Origin: Homarus americanus | Taxonomy: Eukaryota > Arthropoda > Malacostraca > Decapoda > Nephropidae | NCBI RefSeq assembly: GCF_018991925.1 | Contig: NW_024748849.1 | Coordinates: 236,001-300,000 of the forward strand | DNA: 64,000 bases | Reading direction: 5' to 3' | Part shown: positions 1-10,305 of the stretch, piece by piece | How the letters are laid out: each line of letters opens with the position of its first letter | Numbering within the stretch: the first letter of the stretch is position 1 | Translations under genes and position numbers: made by a program | Notes under the pieces: model-generated | Told to the model about the DNA's origin: nothing | Seen by the model: the letters and a program-made list of their open reading frames with translations, nothing else | The model's database searches: none

Positions 1-71
1 CCGTGGCCTCTGTCTCACTCACCCTTGGGGGCAGGGTGTTGTCGGTCCTGATGTAGGCGTCAGGACAAATG

Positions 72-170
72 CTTCTGCTGGGGGTGTCAGGAACTGTGGT
101 GACAGCTGCTGGGGGTGTCGGGCACTGTGGTGATGGCTGCTGGGGGGTGTGGTGATGGCTGCTGGGTGTG
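72..170. repeat. Short degenerate ~30 bp tandem repeat
   Basis: Three to four imperfect copies share the core gctgctgggggtgtc followed by an actgtggtgat-like segment. The copies differ by small indels. No coding meaning is apparent. Confidence 0.5.
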
Positions 171-420
171 AGGCCACCAAACATTACTCTCGGGTCCCTT
201 CCTACCCAGCTCGTCCTCCTGGAGCCAAGAGGACCCGTGCGTGTTACCGCTACTGTGGGAGACGCTGACGATGGTGACAGCCAGCTAGTGTCCCTGGGGG
301 GTAGCCGGCAAAGGGGGGGGTGAGGGACCTCAACTTGGCCTGGCGCTGGGAAACCCACACACCAAATTCGCTGATTCGACACGGTCGGCGGGTCGGCCAG
401 GCGCTGCTCTCCCGTCCCTC

Positions 421-710
421 GTTTATGACCAGAGCTGCGTTTATGACACCACCCTCGTGACACCGCCCGTTTATGACACCACCCTCGTGACACCGCCCAT
501 TTATGACACCACTCTCCTGACATCACCTATCTATAATACCATCCTCATAACTTCATCCATTTATTACACCACCCTTATGACACCATCTTTGACAGCACCC
601 ATTTATGAATATATGACACCCATGTGCTGTAAACCAATTCAGACACCATCTCCATGACATCGGTTTATGACACCACACCCATGTACGACACCGCCCCTCA
701 TACTGCTCAT
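421..710. repeat. 30 bp minisatellite, degenerating to the right
   Basis: Two identical 30 bp units begin at 439 with gtttatgacaccaccctcg and end in tgacaccgccc. Further copies from about 499 to 710 are increasingly diverged. Because 30 is a multiple of three, a Thr/Pro/Tyr-rich frame stays open across the array; I treat it as fortuitous. Confidence 0.75.
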
Positions 711-1149
711 GATGACACACTATTACCACCCGTGACCTTCCCCGTGACATAGGAGTGGGGGGGGGTGGTCACACGGGTCTGGGGAAATTAAGGATACAGG
801 GATATGCACGAGCTGACGACACATCCCTAGCTGGGGAATACGTGACTCGGGGACAAGCTTGGGTAGGAGGGCGGGGGGACGGTAAGGTACATGCCTGGTG
901 AGGGACATACTTGGGCTGGGTGACACGGGTGGACACGCTAGGGTGGGTGGGGGGGTGCATGTGAGCCAGGCAGGGAGGGGGGGGTCGCCTAACCCCTCCA
1001 CATTTTTTTGCTGACGACCACCACCACGAGGCGCTGCCGCTCCCGGGAAAACACCCGCTTAACGCTGCCCGCCCCACTACGCCTGCCTGCCACCCTGACA
1101 CCCACACCAGTCACTACCATACTTCAACGCTGTTTCCGCCACCAACACC
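711..1149. other. G-rich then C-rich unique sequence, nothing recognised
   Basis: The first 300 bases are G-rich on the plus strand with several runs of seven or more G, and the rest is C-rich. Several overlapping open frames exist on both strands, but all are Pro/Ser-rich and compositional. I see no domain. Confidence 0.4.
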
Positions 1150-1225
1150 ATACTCTGCCACCATCACCACACTCTGCCACCATCACCACACTCTGCAACC
1201 TTCACCACACTCTGCCACCACCGCC
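1150..1225. repeat. 19 bp minisatellite
   Basis: Four copies of actctgccaccatcaccac occur in a row from about 1152, with one diverged copy carrying aaccttc. Confidence 0.75.
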
Positions 1226-1298
1226 TCAGTTAACAAGGTCCGTAGTGGATAAATTGACCTTATTTGACGTCGATTTCTTTGTGACCTGTCATGGTAGA

Positions 1299-1299
<1 letters not shown>

Positions 1300-1330
<31 letters not shown>
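1300..1330. repeat. (AC)n microsatellite
   Basis: About fifteen uninterrupted AC units. Confidence 0.95.
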
Positions 1331-1333
<3 letters not shown>

Positions 1334-1726
1334 AATTCCCGTCAGCAGGTTTACAGAACACGAGAGAACGAGAGGTGATCACTACTGGCTGGCACTACAG
1401 ACTGACACACTTTCACTGTCCTGCCGCTGTGCTGGTGAGGTGACAACGTACATCCTCACCAGGCGTCACCAGCACTCCAACGATCACCTGTCACAGCCTC
1501 CGTCACCACTACACGTCACCACTACACCGCTAACAAAAAGTGTGGTGACGAGATGGTGATAGGACATTGAGTAGAGGAATCTTGGTGGACTAACTTCTCT
1601 TGAGTCACCATTACGCTATTAGCAGTCACCATAAGCACCTACCACCATCACAGTCACCATCAACACCTACCACCGTAACTCATTCATCACCAGCCACCAT
1701 CATCACCACTGACTCCTTGTGAAGAG

Positions 1727-1978
1727 GGTAGTGGTGATGGTGGTGCAGGGTGAGAGTGTGGTGATGAGGGTGGTGCAGGGTGAGGGTGTGGTGATGTGTG
1801 GTGCAGGGTGAGGGTGTGGTGGTGATGTGTGGTGCAGGGTGAGGGTGTGGTGGTGCAGGGTGAGGGTGTGGTGGTGCAGGGTGAGGGTGTGGTGGTGCAG
1901 GGTGAGGTGGTGTGCAGGTGATGAGGTGAGGTGTGTGTGGTGTGTGTGGTGGTGAGGGTGTGGTGGTGAGGGAGGGTT
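1727..1978. repeat. GGTG-rich minisatellite, unit about 21-27 bp
   Basis: Repeated ggtgcagggtgagggtgtgg with variable (gtggt) spacers. It resembles the 8.8 kb and 21.3 kb GGTG-rich arrays in composition but not in unit sequence. It decays into simple (gtggtgtgtgt) at the right edge. Confidence 0.8.
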
Positions 1979-2087
1979 AGCGACAGAGGCAAGCAGCGGC
2001 GGCGGCGGCGGCGGTAGGGGGGGAGGGAGTGCTTGTCGGTGGGGCGTCACAAGCACCACTAAGAATAGGGATGTCGCACTCGCCAGC

Positions 2088-2110
2088 CCACACACACACA
2101 CACACACACG
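2088..2110. repeat. (CA)n microsatellite
   Basis: About eleven CA units, followed to about 2300 by scattered cacac-rich sequence. Confidence 0.9.
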
Positions 2111-2571
2111 CACGCCTGCAACAGTTTTCTTGAACCACACTAGCACACACACTCACTCAAACGCACACACTTTCACATAAACACACGCAAATACATTCGC
2201 AATACGCCTTGGACACTGTGACTGACACACACTCACTCAAGACCCAAACTCACCCACTTAAACGCACATCACTCACACACTCTTATACGCCTGCTAAAGT
2301 GTGACTGACCAACACACACTACATGGTCCTGGCAGTAACCCCGTCAGTCATTAGTGGTTAGCTTTGGTGGTGATAAAGGGAGGGGGAGAGCAGGTACTAC
2401 CACACAACTACATCAATCACTGCACGTGTGGTAGTAGTGGTGGTAGATGGCCAGGACTCATCTGAACAACAACAACAAGTGTGGTGTGGTAGTGGTGAGT
2501 GTTGCCAGAGGGAGGCAACGACCTCACGCTGGCGGGTGTGGCCACGATGACGCCCTGGTCCTCCTCCCGCT

Positions 2572-2682
2572 ACCACACCACCACACTCTACTGTGGCGGT
2601 GTGGTGCTGGCTACAGTGTACACCACACCACCACACTCTAATGTGGCGGTGTGGTGCTGGCTACAGTGTACACCACACTCTA
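2572..2682. repeat. 50 bp tandem duplication
   Basis: Two near-identical 50 bp copies: tgtggcggtgtggtgctggc occurs at 2592 and again at 2642, followed each time by tacagtgtacaccacac. A recent duplication. Confidence 0.85.
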
Positions 2683-2759
2683 GTAAGAGTTGATTTCATA
2701 CAACTAACACACACAAATATGATAGGCGCTACTATACCTTCACACGGTACAGTCGCGCC

Positions 2760-3078
2760 CTACCACCATCCATCCTCACACACCGACCACCATCCATCCC
2801 CACACACCTACCACCATCCATCCCCACACACCGACCACCATCCATCCCCACACACCGACCACCATCCATCCCCACACACCTACCACCATCCCCACACACC
2901 CCATCCACCATACCACCATCCCCCACACACCGACCACCATCCATCCCCACACACCTACCACCATCCCCACACACCTACCACCATCCATCCCCACACACCT
3001 ACCACCATCCATCCCCACACACCTACCACCATCCATCCCCACACACCTACCACCATCCATCCCCACACACCTACCACC
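2760..3078. repeat. 24 bp minisatellite
   Basis: About thirteen copies of a 24 bp unit containing ccaccatccatccccacaca. The sixth position from the end alternates between ctacc and cgacc forms, and there is a shortened, rearranged stretch near 2890-2930. Both strands stay open in several frames because the unit is a multiple of three. Confidence 0.9.
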
Positions 3079-3147
3079 CCACCATACACTGTACTGGTAA
3101 CTATGATACTCTCTCAGTCAACACCATCCCCAGTCACCTCAGATCGA

Positions 3148-3206
3148 CAGATATAGACAGACAGATATAGACAGACAGGTAGACAGACAAACAGGTAGAT
3201 AGGACA
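3148..3206. repeat. (GACA)-rich short tandem repeat
   Basis: Imperfect copies of gacagatatagacagaca grade into gacagacaaacaggtag. Confidence 0.7.
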
Positions 3207-3618
3207 GTGACCGGTCTACTACCAGCCACGACCTTGAGGTGCTCAAGTCATAAGTGTGTTTACTTACGGTCACGTGACTGACTGACACACACACGCTCTT
3301 ACCTGTAACAAGATAAAGAAAACTAATTACCAGGTGAGGTGGGCAAGAGCTCAACACAGGTGAACTAACATGACAACACGCAGGTTAGTTCATTCATTAA
3401 TAAGTACTGTACAGTTGTAGGAAACATAACTCGATAAGTTAATTTCATTTTAACAAACATATTTCAGATTAATTGACTTCGAAAAAGAACAAATATATTA
3501 TTAAATGTTATATGATATAATGTAATGTACATAAAATAAAGTTCACACATCTAACCTAACTATATAAAGGTCTTTTTTTCCGACTACCAACACGAACTGG
3601 TATATCTCACTCTCAGAT
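3207..3618. other. AT-rich spacer, nothing recognised
   Basis: No repeat or coding signal stands out. A good TATA-like tatataaagg lies at 3561-3570, but no arthropod initiator-like motif is seen 25-30 bases downstream, so I do not call a promoter. Confidence 0.4.
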
Positions 3619-4930
3619 AAGAACTTAAGAACGAAGGAAACGGCAGGAGACATATCGGCCCATACTACTGTAGTCAGCCCCGTAGACACTTAGCCCTTAT
3701 CACTGTCCAACCTATAAGTGAAGTTACCCAGCGTGTTAATGATGATGTTTGGTTATTTGTTCCTCTCATCTACAACTCTATTGCCAAACCACTGTTTACC
3801 TGTTTCATGCCCAAATATACTTTTCACTAATGAAAAACCATTGCTACGTGTTCGCTCCTGGTTAAGACTGCTTAAGTATCTTTGTTCCTTTGTTATATCA
3901 CCCATCTTCCACTTATACACCTCGATCATATCGCCCCTCACTCTACGTCTCTCAAGTGAATGCAAATTCATATTTATTAATCTGTCTCTATACTCAAGGT
4001 CCCTAATGCTCAGGTTTAACTTTGCCATCCTCTTGTGAATGCTTTCTAGGGAATCGATAACCATTCTATAGTACGGTGACCAAAACTGAACCACTTAACA
4101 CAAGTGTGGTCTAACACGAGATATAGTTTAAGGATAACCTCGCTTGACCTGTTACTAACGCTCCTCGATATGAACCCAAGTACCTTGTTAGTGTTGTTTT
4201 GAATATAAACGTTGTTTACATTTTCCTGTAATTTTCCGCGTCCACAACAGATTTAGTTTTTTGCCATATTTTTGTGTCGTCAGCAAATTCACTTATGGTG
4301 GTGTCAACGCCTATGTCTACGTCGTTAATGTATATAATTAGTAACGCTCCAAGTACTGTCCCTCAGTGCTCGGGTATACAACTGGTGACGTTACTCCAGT
4401 CAGATTTAGTGTCATTAATGATGACTCTGTTTCCTGTCCGATAACTTCGCCCTAATCCAGTTTAGTCTTTCGCGAGGGACCTTGTCAAAGGCATGACTAA
4501 GTCGAGGTAAACCACACCATAGTTGTATCAGTCGTCAACAGTTGTAAAGAATGATAATAGATTTGTCAGACAAGAACGCCCTCGGGTGAAGCCATGCTGA
4601 GTCATTAATCAATTTGTGTTTCTCGAGAAGATTTCGAATTGAATTTGTAACTATTATTCCAAGTAATTTTCCCACAATTGCAATTAAATTGATTGGACGA
4701 AAGTTAGAGGATAGTGATCTACATAATGTCTTGATTTTTTTAAATCAGTATCACATTCACTATTCTTCAGGGTTTGGGGGAAACACTCGAGTTCAATATG
4801 GTAAACAAGGTCGCTAAAGGCAACCTAAGGTCTTTACATTTATATATTACTCAAACAATATCTCAACGGGACCTGGCGACTTATTAGGTTTAAACTTGCC
4901 TATTTGTTTACTAACATCTAATATACTATA
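3619..4930 (-). mobile_element. Decayed CR1-like non-LTR retrotransposon, RT domain and 3' end
   Basis: Read on the minus strand this is the reverse transcriptase half of a CR1/Jockey-superfamily LINE. Conserved blocks follow one another in the right order but in different frames. KPNKSPGP is near 4890. NFRPINLIAIVGKLLG is near 4700. A region near 4500 corresponds to the first catalytic block (LDxxxAFDKV in the family) but is shifted. YINDVD and then FADDTKIW, the catalytic Asp pair, lie near 4270-4330. The C-terminal thumb/connection segment, with LEYRDRLINMNLHSLERRR and WFGNRVVD, occupies 3753-4094 and is the longest intact frame. The 3' tail at 3619-3700 carries the tatgggcc...ctcctgc...ttcttaag pattern also seen in the 20.8 kb copy. 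Several stops and frameshifts make it non-functional. The 5' half with the AP endonuclease is missing. Confidence 0.85.
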
Positions 4931-5302
4931 GGAATAGCCGTGTGTCTGTCTGTCTGTTCTGGGCAGCCGAAACGGCACAATCGTTTTTCATCAAACTTGG
5001 TGGAAAAATCGCATAAAATTCGTAGAGTGGAACACACCTGGTCCCATGTCGATGGTTTCTTTAGGAAGGCATTAATTAACCATTTTATTTACGCGGGAAA
5101 ACGATGCAAGTCTAAGGACTTGGCGCACCCTCACATGTCTACGGACATGGCGCACCCTTCATCTCATAGTGCCGACAATAACGTTTGCCTCTTAGTCATA
5201 TTGTTGCTACTTGTTGACAATAAAACAATATCATCCATCACCACTAAGATATGTAACCACTCCAAAAACTCATCTAAATGGCTAATTTATTTTATAATTT
5301 AG
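4931..5302 (+). other. Unrecognised 120-codon open frame, probably part of an interspersed repeat
   Basis: A plus-strand frame from 4940 to 5302 codes for a basic peptide beginning MCLSVCSGQPKRHNRFSSN and ending in the hydrophobic stretch KWLIYFII. It lies just upstream of the minus-strand LINE, beyond the point where RT similarity stops. It contains a direct repeat: aaggacttggcgcaccctcac is echoed by acggacatggcgcaccc. The DNA phrase cgtttttcatcaaacttgg resembles, from memory only, a phrase common in invertebrate interspersed repeats. I recognise no protein domain. It could be a non-autonomous element or chance. Confidence 0.3.
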
Positions 5303-6010
5303 ATAAAATCATTAACAAAGGTAATAAATAAGAGACAAAATGTCTTGTACACAGCCGAGTTGCCCGCCACTACAGTAGTCCCTATTACACTCTCAGTACA
5401 TGGCCACCAAGGCAGATAACACCATCATCTCACACCTTATGTTACAATACATTAAATAAAATGCCTCTGGGTATTAAATTATGTACAGCATATGCCCCCC
5501 ATGCTTCCGGTATGGACTAAACCAGTGGCTTAATCGTTCACACAACACTATGTCAAATAATTTTACTAAACTATAATACCAAGATAATTATGAGAGTTTG
5601 CCCAGTCTCTTCGTGTGAAAATAGTAAACACGACACAAACTAGACCCTACTTGCTGTAAAGGTTGATGTAGGGATAATTACTCTCTCGCTCTCTGTCTCT
5701 GCACTTCCCATATAGGTCAGGTCACTGCAGGTCAAGCCACCACCTGCCGTGACCTCACTACCGAGGTTCACATGAGGTCATCCATTCCCAAGAGACGAAA
5801 GGATTGTATCTTAAATCAGAGTTTGGCGGTACATTTTACCAGGATTCCTACTTATCATTACCCTTAAATCTTTCTCACCGTCGAATTTCTCTAGACCAAC
5901 GTTGTTCATCTGATTCCTGGTTCCCTGTTTACATCTCCTAGGCTAAGTACTTCACTTTGGTTCGCTGTTGTTTCCTTCATTCTTGTGATCTTATAATCTT
6001 AAACTGAACG
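5303..6010. other. Unique AT-rich sequence with a possible nuclear-receptor half-site cluster
   Basis: No repeat or coding sequence is recognised. Within 5714-5780 there are AGGTCA hexamers at 5714, 5729 and 5775 on the plus strand and TGACCT at 5750, plus an AGGTTCA near 5764. The function is unproven. Confidence 0.35.
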
Positions 6011-6375
6011 GGTTAAGTCACCATACTGCAGGGTTTAAATCACCATACTCCGGGGTTTAAATCACCATACTCCGGGGTTTAAATCACCATACTCCGGGGT
6101 TTAAATCATCATACTCCGGGGTTTAAATAACCATACTCCGGGGTTTAAATCACCATACTCCGGGGTTTAAATCACCATACTCCAGGGTTTAAATCACCAT
6201 ACTCCGGGGTTTAAATAACCAGACTCCAGGGTTTAAATCACCATACTCCAGGGTTTAAATCACCATACTCCGGGGTTTAAATCACCATAATCTAAGGATT
6301 ACCGTACTAAAAAGGTTAGATTATAGTACTGAAAAGGTTAAATCATCGTACCGAAAAAGGGTTAAATGATCGTAC
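6011..6375. repeat. 22 bp minisatellite with a degenerate right flank
   Basis: About thirteen copies of gggtttaaatcaccatactc plus cg run from 6025 to 6290. Isolated variants have tctaagg, caggg or aataacc. From 6290 to 6375 the same motif continues in much more diverged form (gtactgaaaaggttaaatca). On the reverse strand the unit reads agtatggtgatttaaaccc, which matches the core of the 24.1-24.9 kb array. Confidence 0.9.
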
Positions 6376-6652
6376 TAAGAGCGAATATTCAACTAACGAC
6401 TCGTACAATAATTACCCTACTAACTAGTGACGTCAGAAGGCCACTAACTAAACCACTGAAACTACGACAAGAACATGATCAGCAACATGACTTTGAGATT
6501 GTCCAGGGACTCCCGTGCAATATGATGCGCCCTCAGGAAAATAAATGAGGCAGAAAGCTTGGAGGGGGGGGCCAGCTGCCACACATGCAAGGCGGACGAG
6601 GGCGGCTGGGGGGGGGTGTGGGGACATTAGAGTAGTCGTGTTGTACCGTCCT

Positions 6653-6675
6653 TACACACACACACACACACACAC
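6653..6675. repeat. (AC)n microsatellite
   Basis: About eleven AC units. Confidence 0.9.
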
Positions 6676-6694
6676 GTATGCGGTGTTGTTGATC

Positions 6695-6940
6695 CAGTTA
6701 TATAAATAGTCGGTCGGTCAGTTAGTTAATTAGATAGATAGTTAAGTAGTTAGTTAATCAGCTAGTTAGTTATATAATAATTATTTGTAATTAATAATTA
6801 GTTATTATATATAATTATATACTTAGTAGTTACAGAGTAATTAATTATAATAAAAAAATAACTATAATTTGTAATCAATTATGGTTAATAATTACTCAGT
6901 AATTAATTATAGTTAGTAGTTAAGATATTTAATTAAGTTG
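6695..6940. repeat. AT-rich gttagttaatta-like low-complexity tract
   Basis: Imperfect repetition of agttagttaattagatag grades into almost pure A/T sequence with many taattatt variants. No unit is strict enough to give a period. Confidence 0.6.
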
Positions 6941-7457
6941 GTATTTAGAACATAATCATCAAAGTAAGTCATTATAGTCAGTCCATCTTACATCGCCAGC
7001 TCTCACATATACTGTACAGTACTGTATATATATCACCCAAATTAATTGAAAAGTATCGCTCACTTGCTATTAAGATTTTTATTTAATATAATGTATTTGT
7101 ATTATTGATTTTAGAGCGACTTTTAGGGGGACATAAAATTAGGGATGAGTGGATGATGTCGGAGACATTAACGGGTAAAACTGAGGATAGTACGAGGGGC
7201 CAGGGGAGGGGAGATGCTAGGATGGATGAATAAAATGAAGAGTTGTGTCACGCAAAACCTTTGATTGAGATGTTGAAGAAGGGAGTTCCTTCATCATGGT
7301 CTCCTGTGGTAAATGATGTCGAAATTACAGTGAGACTCAACCAGAGCTGGAGGCGGCCTCTTGTACCCAAACAAGGATAAAAATAAAATAGGTGTTACTG
7401 TTTGGGGTCAAGATCTGTGTTGAGGACTGTGACCCCTCACGACGAACTCCGTCTTCT
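6941..7457. other. Unique sequence, nothing recognised
   Basis: AT-rich at first, becoming purine-rich. No coding similarity or clear repeat was seen. Confidence 0.4.
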
Positions 7458-7546
7458 TCCTTGTTGGGCGCTGTAAATGCTTCTGCGCTTCACCATGCAC
7501 AACATGCAAGGGGTGCCCAATAAACTAGCCCCATCGCGAGGAAAAT
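7458..7546 (+). mobile_element. Interspersed repeat copy B (family with gcacaataaactag core)
   Basis: This 88 bp stretch aligns with 24981-25068 over its whole length: tgggc-ctgtaaa-g-ttctgc-cttcacc, then gtgcccaataaactagc. The core also matches copies at 10.75 kb and 28.85 kb (minus strand). It is followed by an A-rich tail (gaaaattaaaaaaaaaa), as expected for a retroposed SINE-like element. I do not know the family name. Confidence 0.6.
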
Positions 7547-7595
7547 TAAAAAAAAAATGATAGATCCTTAATTCTGAAGGACAACCCACCACCCT

Positions 7596-7845
7596 GGACC
7601 TGGACGTGAGGGAGCCACACGACCCTAATCTCGTCGTGAGGGAACCACATGACCCTGACCTGGATGCAAAGGAGCCACACGACCCTGACCTGGACGCAAG
7701 GGAGCCACACGACCCTAATCTCGTCGTGAGGGAGCCACACGACCCTGACCTGGATGCAAGGGAGCCACACGACCCTGACCTGGACGCAAGGGAGCCACAC
7801 GACCCTGACCTGGACGCAAGGGAGCCACACGACCCCCCACACGAC
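7596..7845. repeat. 30 bp minisatellite (decapeptide-encoding on the plus strand)
   Basis: Eight copies of a 30 bp unit contain gacctggacgcaagggagcc then acacgaccct; alternative units carry aatctcgtcgtgag. On the plus strand the open frame reads REPHDPDLDA repeatedly, and the minus strand is also open. The regular frame follows from the 30 bp period, so I do not call a gene. Confidence 0.9.
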
Positions 7846-7929
7846 CCTGAAAGGCTGGTCATCCTTCATCCTGACCGCCAACCCTTCCTCTTGTGGCTAA
7901 TTTACTAAATGAGCTCTCAGGACCCGCCC

Positions 7930-8100
7930 GCCTGCCTGCCGCTGCCGTCACCACCACATTGTTGCCGCCGCCACCACCACACTCCCTGCCGTTGCCACCA
8001 CTATAGTAGTCCCTACCGCTGCTGCTGTCGCCACCACCACACTCCCTGCCGACGCCACACTTCCTATCGTTGCCACTACCACCATGCTACAGTTTCTGCC
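7930..8100. repeat. CCNCCA-rich degenerate repeat
   Basis: Imperfect copies of actccctgccgttgccacca, about 30-55 bp apart, with runs of caccaccac. Confidence 0.6.
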
Positions 8101-8177
8101 ATCGTCCCACCACACTCACAAGATCATAGGAATGAAAGAAACTACAGCGGACCAACATACTAGGCAGCTCTGTGTAC

Positions 8178-8356
8178 ATTCAGCCCTTATCACTCATGTA
8201 CTGTATCTGTCCAACCTATAAGTGAAGCTTCCCACTTAGTTAATGATCATGTTTGGTAATTTGTTCCTCTAATCTACAATTCTATTACCAAACAACTGTC
8301 TATCTATTTCACGCCTCAATATAAATTTGTCTTATTTAAAATCATTGTTACGAGCG
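8178..8356 (-). mobile_element. 5'-truncated LINE 3' fragment, same family as the 3.6 kb element
   Basis: The sequence tgtccaacctataagtgaag through gtttggtaatttgttcctct and accaaacaactgt aligns base for base, with scattered changes, to 3705-3850 in the same orientation. It therefore corresponds to the last ~50 codons of the RT (the WFGNRVVDEWNK-like region on the minus strand) plus some 3' untranslated sequence. It has no intact frame. Confidence 0.75.
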
Positions 8357-8422
8357 TCTTGCAGCTTTCGTCACACCCTCAAGTTCTCGTCTTCACTCTA
8401 CCAGCACAACCCCCCACCTCAG

Positions 8423-8564
8423 CCACTAACCCCTTCACCACCACTAACCCCTTCACCACCACTAACCCCTTCACCACCATTAACCCCTTCACCACCACTA
8501 ACCACTTCACCACCACTAACCCCTTCACCACCTCTAACCCCTTCACCACCACTAGCCACACCAG
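8423..8564. repeat. 18 bp minisatellite
   Basis: About eight copies of ccccttcaccaccactaa with point variants (attaa, tctaa, actag). Confidence 0.9.
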
Positions 8565-8694
8565 CCACCCATTACCACACCAGAGGAGCCAGTGCCACCT
8601 AAGAACCAGTGCCACTCCGATGTTACTTCAGGTCACTGCCACATCTGCTTCCGTGACACAAACCATATAGGACCAAGACCCCAACTCCCCTGAC

Positions 8695-8816
8695 GAGTGG
8701 CACCCCAGTCTAGTGACGCCCCAGTCTAGTGGCACCCTAGCCAAGTGGCACCCCAGTCTAGTGGCACGCCAGCCTAGTGGCACCCCAGTCTAGTGGCACC
8801 CTAGCCAAGTGTTGAG
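8695..8816. repeat. 16 bp minisatellite (AGTGGCACCCCAGTCT)
   Basis: Seven to eight in-register copies of agtggcaccccagtct, with a recurring variant ending ctagcca. It abuts the next array, whose unit has the same length but a different sequence. Confidence 0.9.
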
Positions 8817-9165
8817 TGTAGGGTGGTGTGGGTGTAGAGTGGTGTGGATGTAGGGTGGTGTGGATGTAGGGTGGTGTGGATGTAGGGTGGCGTGGGTGTA
8901 GGGTGGTATGGGTGTAGGGTGGGGTGGGTGTAGGGTGGTGTGGGTGTAGGGTGGTGTGGGTGTAGGGTGGTATGGGTGTGGGGTGGTGGGTGTGGTGGTG
9001 TGTGGGTGTGGGGTGGTGTGGGTGTAGTGTGATGTGGGTGTAGGTGTGGTGTGGGTGTGGGTGGTGTGGGTGTAGGGTGGTGTGGGTGTAGGGTGGTGTG
9101 GGTGTAGGGTATTGTGGGTGCAGGGTGATGTGGATGTAGGGTGGTGTGGGTGTAGGGTGGTGCCG
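8811..9165. repeat. 16 bp minisatellite (GTAGGGTGGTGTGGGT)
   Basis: About twenty copies of gtagggtggtgtgggt, with gtggat variants at the left and shortened ggtgtgg-rich units around 8985-9060. Confidence 0.9.
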
Positions 9166-9264
9166 GAGGCCATCATTAGCCTGGCCACTTCCGCCCTGTT
9201 ATCTGGCCGCCCAACCCACGGTCACTCACCCTCCTCCCCTCTCCACACCTCCCTCAAGCTTCAG

Positions 9265-9545
9265 CACATGTGCCACCCACACACTCCGGCCCCCGCCACC
9301 TTTCTACACCGCATGTGCCATCCACACTCAACCGCCTCCTATACCTCATGTGCCACCCATATCCTCCCGCCTTTGCCATCTTCCTTAGATCACGTGTGCC
9401 GCTAACATGTACACAACAAGCGCATCACATGAGCCGCGCCACACACACACACACACAGACTCCGGGACCGCTTGCTACACCACATGTGCCTTTACAATCA
9501 AGTTGAATTATCCCTCATCCCACACCTCACATGTGCCGCCTTACA
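9265..9545. repeat. Degenerate ~40 bp repeat with catgtgcc core
   Basis: The motif catgtgccacccaca or a close variant recurs at roughly 40-50 bp spacing, separated by Pro/Thr-type C-rich sequence. A short (ac)n lies at about 9440-9457. Confidence 0.5.
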
Positions 9546-9675
9546 CCCCCTCCCCCCCCCTTCCCCTGGACCCACATTCCCTCCTCTTCCCTTCCTAGAC
9601 GAGGGTCACTTTTACTTACGTCACTCCCGTTCACCAGAACATGAAGAGCAACAAGCGTGGAGGAAACACACTAAC

Positions 9676-10305
9676 AGCAGTATGATCACCAGCCAACAGG
9701 AACAGCAGTATGATCACCAGCCAACAGGAACAGCAGTATGATCACCAGCCAACAGGAACAGCAGTATGATCACCAGCCAACAGGAACAGCAGTATGGTCA
9801 CCAGCCAGCAGGAACAGCAGTATGGTCACCAGCCAGCATGAACAGCAGTATGATCACCAGCCAACAGGAACAGCAGTATGATCACCAGCCAACAGGAACA
9901 GCAGTATGGCCACCAGCCAACAGGAACAGCAGTATGGCACCAGCCAACATGCGAACAGCAGTATATCACCAGCCAACATGAACAGCAGTATGATCACCAG
10001 CCAACAGGAACAGCAGTATGGTCACCAGCCAACAGGAACAGCAGTATGGTCATCACCAGCCAACAGGAAACAGCAGTATGATCACCAGCCAACAGGAACA
10101 GCAGCAGTATGGTCACCAGCCAACATGAACAGCAGTATGATCACCAGCCAACAGGAACAGCAATGATTACCAGCCAACAGGAACAGCAGTATGATCACCA
10201 GCCAACAGGAACAGCAGTATGATCACCAGCCAACAGGAACAGCAGTATGATCACCAGCCAATAGGAACAGCAGTATGATCACCAGCCAACAGGAACAGCA
10301 ACGGA
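9676..10305. repeat. 28 bp minisatellite
   Basis: About twenty-two copies of a 28 bp unit, aacagcagtatgatcaccag followed by ccaacagg. Variants include tatggtc, catgaac and one-base or codon-like insertions (gcagcag). A 28 bp unit shifts frame in every copy, so the open frames seen here have no meaning. Confidence 0.95.

Noticed and set aside
3561..3570. TATA box tatataaagg
   Set aside because: No initiator, no downstream gene, and the surroundings are AT-rich.
3718..4038. 106-codon plus-strand frame
   Set aside because: It is antisense to the minus-strand RT pseudogene, which has clear family similarity.
7606..7908. Decapeptide REPHDPDLDA repeat protein
   Set aside because: The 30 bp period explains it, the opposite strand is open too, and no coding flanks were found.
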